Origin: Planctomycetota bacterium
GTDB taxonomy: Bacteria; Planctomycetota; Planctomycetia; Isosphaerales; Isosphaeraceae
Direction: 5' to 3'
Length of the DNA stretch: 18,630 nucleotides
NCBI GenBank assembly: GCA_021777685.1
Contig: JAJYDH010000057.1
Span: 1-18,630 of the forward strand
Shown here one piece after another: positions 15,696 to 18,630 of the stretch (position 1 is its first letter; each line of letters starts with the position of its first letter). Position numbers and translations under genes: made by a program. The notes under the pieces were generated by a model. The model had not been told where the DNA came from. It searched no databases and saw only the letters and a program-made list of their open reading frames with translations.

Positions 15696-16882
15696 CGATC
15701 CAGCTCCGTCTCGAAGGAATAGAAGAGGTCGCCGGTCCGCCCCGGCCGGGGCCGCGAGGCGAGCCAGGGGAAGCCGCCCGACACGTCGCTCGGCAGCCAG
15801 TCGATCGCGAAGATCTGGTTCCCGAACGGCCAGGTCAGGCTCGCCCGGATCGCCCCGGTTTTCAGCTCGACCGCGTGGAGCCCGCAATGGCTCGCCTCCA
15901 CGTCGAGCCCCGGGGCATAGGCCCGGTAGCGGGGGATGACCCGCGACGTGCCGACGATCGCCAGGTCGCCGAGGATGCACAGGCCCCGGGTCCAGCCGGG
16001 CAGGCTGGCGACCGGCTCGAACCGGCCGTCGAGGGCGACGCCGAGCTGGCCGTAGCCGCTGTTGTCGACCCAGACCGTGCCCCGGTCGAGCCGGGCCGAG
16101 TGCGGCCGGGTCAGGCCGGTGGCCATCGGCTCGCGGGTGGCGCCCGAGAAGATCACGCCCTGCCCGTCGACCGGGTAGTTCAGGTGGCCGGGCCGACGGC
16201 CGGTCATCCGGGCCGACGAGGCGGAGAAGTACGAGCCATCCAGGTCGGCGCCGGCGGCGATCGAGTTGAGCTGGATGTGGTTCCGGCCGAACATCGGCGG
16301 GCCATCGGCCTCGATGCACCGGGGCCACCAGGCCCGCTCGACCCGGCCGTCGTCGAGGAGGCGGACGACCGCGTTCTCGCCGACCGCGTTCGCGTGGAGG
16401 GCTCCGCCGATCAGGGCGAGGTCGTGGATGTAGAGGCATCCCGGGTAGAACCGCGAGCGGACCGGGACCAGCTCGCGGGAGGTCTCCGGGCCCGGCCGAT
16501 CGAGGCGGTCGAGCGTCCCGGCGACCGGCATCAGGTCGAAGACCTGGTTGGGGTTCCTCGTGGAGGCGACGTGGACGACGCGCCGATCGCGGTCGACCGC
16601 CAGGCCCGAGGGGTGGGGCAGCGACAGGTACGACACGCGCGAGCCCGCCGGCCCGCCCCGGAGGGCCAGGACCAGATGCTCGTGCTCGCGGGTGACGAGG
16701 AGGGTGATCCGCAGCTCGTCGAGGATGTCCCACCAGGGCCCTCGGGCCCTGTGCTCGAACGAGCGGGGGTCGGCCTCGCCCGCGCCGGCCCACTGGGCGG
16801 CGAGCTGGGCGGGGTCGCGGAACCGGCGGTGCTGCTCCTGGTGGAGTTCGGCCGGGCCGTCCGGCGCGGGTGCCCGGCTCAT
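15692..16882 (-). CDS. TIGR03032/DUF4915-like protein (probable beta-propeller) in sulfotransferase operon
   Basis: A 396-residue protein without a signal peptide. Repeating strand motifs suggest a propeller: SYLSLPHPSGLAVDRDRRVV, RFYPGCLYIHDLALIGGALH, NHIQLNSIAAGADLDG, GQLGVALDGRF. The His/Asn-rich loops (HPSGLAVD, YIHDLALI, LHANAVGEN) resemble the TIGR03032/DUF4915 family, which has no established biochemical function and often neighbours sulfotransferases and glycosyltransferases. Family membership is by recall of motifs, not a search. The start ATG at 16882 overlaps the stop of the upstream GT2 gene (ATGA), and its stop overlaps the sulfotransferase start, so it is translationally coupled on both sides and probably works on the same glycan product. 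A longer open frame to 17149 is a shadow of the GT2 gene. Confidence 0.78.
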   Translation of the reverse strand: MSRAPAPDGPAELHQEQHRRFRDPAQLAAQWAGAGEADPRSFEHRARGPWWDILDELRITLLVTREHEHLVLALRGGPAGSRVSYLSLPHPSGLAVDRDRRVVHVASTRNPNQVFDLMPVAGTLDRLDRPGPETSRELVPVRSRFYPGCLYIHDLALIGGALHANAVGENAVVRLLDDGRVERAWWPRCIEADGPPMFGRNHIQLNSIAAGADLDGSYFSASSARMTGRRPGHLNYPVDGQGVIFSGATREPMATGLTRPHSARLDRGTVWVDNSGYGQLGVALDGRFEPVASLPGWTRGLCILGDLAIVGTSRVIPRYRAYAPGLDVEASHCGLHAVELKTGAIRASLTWPFGNQIFAIDWLPSDVSGGFPWLASRPRPGRTGDLFYSFETELDR

Positions 16883-17565
16883 GGTCGGCCCTCCCGCCAC
16901 ATCCGGAAGGCGCCGAGGTAGAGCTTCCGGGCCGAGGACAGCCGGGTGGTCGACTCGCCCCCATGCCGGGGACCGGCGACGATGGGGACCTCCTCGACGG
17001 GATAGCCCTCCCGCCGGCAGGTGACCAGGAACTCCAGGTCGATCAGGTCGTCGTCGCGGGTCAGGGCGAGCAGGCGGTCGAACCTCCGGGGGAAGAGCTT
17101 GGGCGTCCCGTTGACGTCGAGGCAGGGGATGTCGTGGAGCAGTCGGCATTCCCGATTGTAGAGCGCCGAGCCGAGTTTCCGCAGCCCCGACCGGCCGAGC
17201 CGGGTGGCCTTCACGGCCGAGCGGGGATTCAGGAGCGACTGGAGGACGCAGGCGGCGAGCTGGGCCGGGGTGGTCCTCGCCGAGTTGGTATAGCCGATGA
17301 CGTCCCCTCGGGCCTCGCGGAGCCCGAGCCGGACGCCGAGCCCCCAGCCGCCGGCCGGGCTGTCGACCGCCCTGATCCGGGGGTCGCGCGCGGCGAGGTC
17401 TCGGCAGATCGCCGGCGAATCGTCGCGGCAGCCGTTGCTGGCCAGGATCAGCTCGTACGGGCAGGCGATCCGGCCGAGCGCGGCCTGGTGGCCGGCGACG
17501 ATCGCCGCGATGTGGTCGGCCTGGTTGTAGACCGGCAGGACGATCGAGACGAGGTCGGCGATGAT
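16879..17565 (-). CDS. GT2-family glycosyltransferase with non-canonical start and altered acidic motifs
   Basis: Reading the minus strand from 17565 gives about 228 residues of clear GT-A/GT2 sequence: ADLVSIVLPVYNQADHIAAI, then LILASNGCRDDS, GGWGLGVRLGLREARGD, GYTNSARTTP, a DPM1-like LGSALYNRECRLL, DVNGTPKLFPRR and a C-terminal GYPVEEVPI. No ATG, GTG or TTG occurs in this frame between the preceding TGA (17571-17569) and a GTG at 17214, which would remove the whole nucleotide-binding half. An ATC at 17565 (or 17562) lies 9 nt behind a perfect AAGGAG and is my preferred start. The usual VDDGS and DXD motifs are replaced by ASNGC and TNS, so metal-dependent catalysis is doubtful or altered. 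It overlaps the next gene by ATGA. The protein identity is firm; the start is tentative. Confidence 0.75.
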   Translation of the reverse strand: MIADLVSIVLPVYNQADHIAAIVAGHQAALGRIACPYELILASNGCRDDSPAICRDLAARDPRIRAVDSPAGGWGLGVRLGLREARGDVIGYTNSARTTPAQLAACVLQSLLNPRSAVKATRLGRSGLRKLGSALYNRECRLLHDIPCLDVNGTPKLFPRRFDRLLALTRDDDLIDLEFLVTCRREGYPVEEVPIVAGPRHGGESTTRLSSARKLYLGAFRMWREGRP

Positions 17566-17568
17566 CTC

Positions 17569-18630
17569 TCAGGTCTCCTTGGCGACCGGGTGTTCCGCCG
17601 CGCGTCGGACCTCGCCCTCGCCGATGAAGGCCCGGCGGATGAAGTGGGGTCGGCGCTTGACCTCCTCGAAGATCCGGCCGACGTACTCGCCGATCAGGCC
17701 CACGGCGAAGGCGTTGAGCGCCCCGAAGAACAGCACGAACAGCAGGACCGTGGTGATGCCCGACGCCGACCGCCCGGGGTACAGGAGCCGCACGGCCACC
17801 TGCGCCACCGCCAGGAGCAGGCCGAGCCCGAGCAGCCCCGTCCCGACCAGGCTGAGGATCGTCAGGGGGACGTTGCTGAACGACAGGATGCCGTCCTTGG
17901 CCCGCGCGAACCGGCCGAGCAGCCGCTCGCGGGGACGGGGGCCCGCGCGATACGGCACGCCCACCTGCTTGAACCCGGCGAACGCCCGGAGCCCCCGGAG
18001 GAAGAGGTCGCGCTCGGGGAACCGGAGCATCGATCGCGCGACCCGCCGGTCGAGCAGGCAGAAGTCCCCCGCGCCGGCCGGGATGCGGATGGTCGAGAAT
18101 CGGTTGAAGATCCGGTAGAACGCGGCGCTGGCGGCCTTTGCGAACGGCCCGGCCTCGGGCTCGTCCCGGAGGCCATAGACCACGTCGAACCCCTCGCGCC
18201 AGCGGGCCACGAACGCCTCGATCAGCTCGGGCGGGTCTTCCAGGCTCCCGGAAATCAGGACGCAGGCGTTCTTCGAGGCCGCCTCCATCCCGCTCCGGAA
18301 CGACGCCTGCGGCCCGAACCGCCGGGAATGGCCGATCCCGGTCACGCGGCGGTCGTCCCTCGACAGGACGCGGATGACCTCCTCGGTGTCGTCGCCGCCG
18401 CCGTCGTCGACGAAGATGACCTCGAAGTCGACGTTCAGCCGGGCGAAGGTCGCCTTGAGCCGGTCGTAGAGGGCGGGAATCCGGGGAGCGTCGTCGGAGC
18501 AGGCCACGACCGCGCTCACGCTGTAGACCGTGTCGAGCCCGAACTTCTTGGAGACCTGCCGATACCTTGCGGCGTCGGGCAGGGACCGATACCAGGCGAC
18601 CGTCCGGGCCAGCCCCTCCTCGAAGGATCG
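17569..18630 (-). CDS. GT2-family (DPM1/GtrB-like) glycosyltransferase fused to the C-terminus of an SDR epimerase, 5' end outside window
   Basis: The frame is open to the window edge (353 visible residues). The first visible residues, SFEEGLARTVAWYR, match the C-terminal helix of NAD-dependent nucleotide-sugar epimerases/dehydratases. From about residue 35 the protein is a GT2 domain: VSAVVACSDD, FEVIFVDDGGGDDTEEV, FGPQASFRSGMEAA and LEDPPELIEAF. It ends with two membrane helices (VPLTILSLVGTGLLGLGLLL and a second in the segment near GLIGEYVGRIFEEVKRRP), the layout of polyprenyl-phosphate sugar transferases. The DXD position reads SGS (LISGSLEDPPE), unlike the usual DAD. A GTG at 18519 could start a GT2-only protein, but it falls at the first beta strand while the sequence before it is still protein-like, so a fusion is favoured. 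Its stop codon lies one codon before the next gene's ATC start. Confidence 0.82.
   Translation of the reverse strand, partial: RSFEEGLARTVAWYRSLPDAARYRQVSKKFGLDTVYSVSAVVACSDDAPRIPALYDRLKATFARLNVDFEVIFVDDGGGDDTEEVIRVLSRDDRRVTGIGHSRRFGPQASFRSGMEAASKNACVLISGSLEDPPELIEAFVARWREGFDVVYGLRDEPEAGPFAKAASAAFYRIFNRFSTIRIPAGAGDFCLLDRRVARSMLRFPERDLFLRGLRAFAGFKQVGVPYRAGPRPRERLLGRFARAKDGILSFSNVPLTILSLVGTGLLGLGLLLAVAQVAVRLLYPGRSASGITTVLLFVLFFGALNAFAVGLIGEYVGRIFEEVKRRPHFIRRAFIGEGEVRRAAEHPVAKET
17575..17580 (-). promoter_or_regulatory. perfect Shine-Dalgarno AAGGAG ahead of the second GT2
   Basis: AAGGAG encodes the penultimate Lys-Glu of the upstream GT2 and is followed by ACC, the stop codon TGA, GAG and then ATC ATC. 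Spacing to the first ATC (17565) is 9 nt, which is ideal. This is the main support for initiation at a non-canonical codon. Confidence 0.6.

Noticed and set aside
16879..17214. Stand-alone 111-residue gene starting at GTG 17214
   Set aside because: The same frame upstream encodes the essential nucleotide-binding half of a GT2 domain, so a start here would give a meaningless fragment; the real gene begins near 17565.
17569..17571. TGA between the two GT2 genes as a selenocysteine codon
   Set aside because: No recognisable SECIS-like hairpin was seen just downstream, and the position is a domain boundary rather than an active site; initiation at ATC after a Shine-Dalgarno is simpler.

Overview
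This window is high-GC DNA, roughly 70% by eye, from a bacterium that is most likely a member of the Planctomycetota, with a feel closest to the Isosphaeraceae. The main pointer is the very large secreted protein that joins a sorbosone-dehydrogenase-like propeller, a repeat region and a C-terminal CxxCH haem domain, an architecture characteristic of Pirellula/Verrucomicrobium relatives. A cytochrome c/copper monooxygenase fusion, multi-domain STAS/FHA signalling proteins and sulfotransferase-linked glycosyltransferases fit the same placement. The lineage is inferred from protein families, not from a marker gene.

Left part (1-5417, + strand): the C-terminal portion of a GAF plus PP2C/SpoIIE phosphatase, a nested intergenic palindrome, a COG2509-type FAD-dependent dehydrogenase, then a two-gene unit of an MFS transporter of the sugar-acid (ACS) type followed 10 nt later by a Tat-exported amidohydrolase/lactonase. 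A 34-bp-arm palindrome separates these from the next gene.

Middle (5538-10052): two exported haem proteins face each other, a 1019-residue PVC-type haem-binding dehydrogenase-like protein (+) and a cytochrome c-copper type II monooxygenase fusion (-). They converge on a palindrome built of CTACCCG/CGGGTAG heptamers. A 926-bp gene-free stretch follows. It holds a 175-bp miniature inverted-repeat transposable element flanked by a perfect 10-bp direct duplication.

Right part (10979-18630): a STAS-FHA-STAS signalling protein (+), a GT-C-fold membrane glycosyltransferase candidate (-), a TrhA/hemolysin III family membrane protein (+), and a tightly packed minus-strand operon. The operon reads, in transcription order, (SDR epimerase tail)-GT2 fusion, a second GT2, a TIGR03032/DUF4915-like protein and a sulfotransferase. 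Its genes are joined by two 4-nt ATGA overlaps and one direct TGA-to-next-gene junction, and together they look like a pathway for making and sulfating a surface glycan. The second GT2 has no ATG/GTG/TTG start before its catalytic core. It appears to begin at an ATC codon behind a perfect AAGGAG, or to be reached by stop-codon readthrough.

The most notable items are the intact MITE, the non-canonical start of the second GT2, the epimerase-GT2 fusion, the coordinated loss of acidic motifs in the two GT2 proteins, the complete copper-ligand set in the cytochrome-monooxygenase fusion, and the STAS-FHA-STAS architecture. No tRNA, rRNA or CRISPR array was seen.
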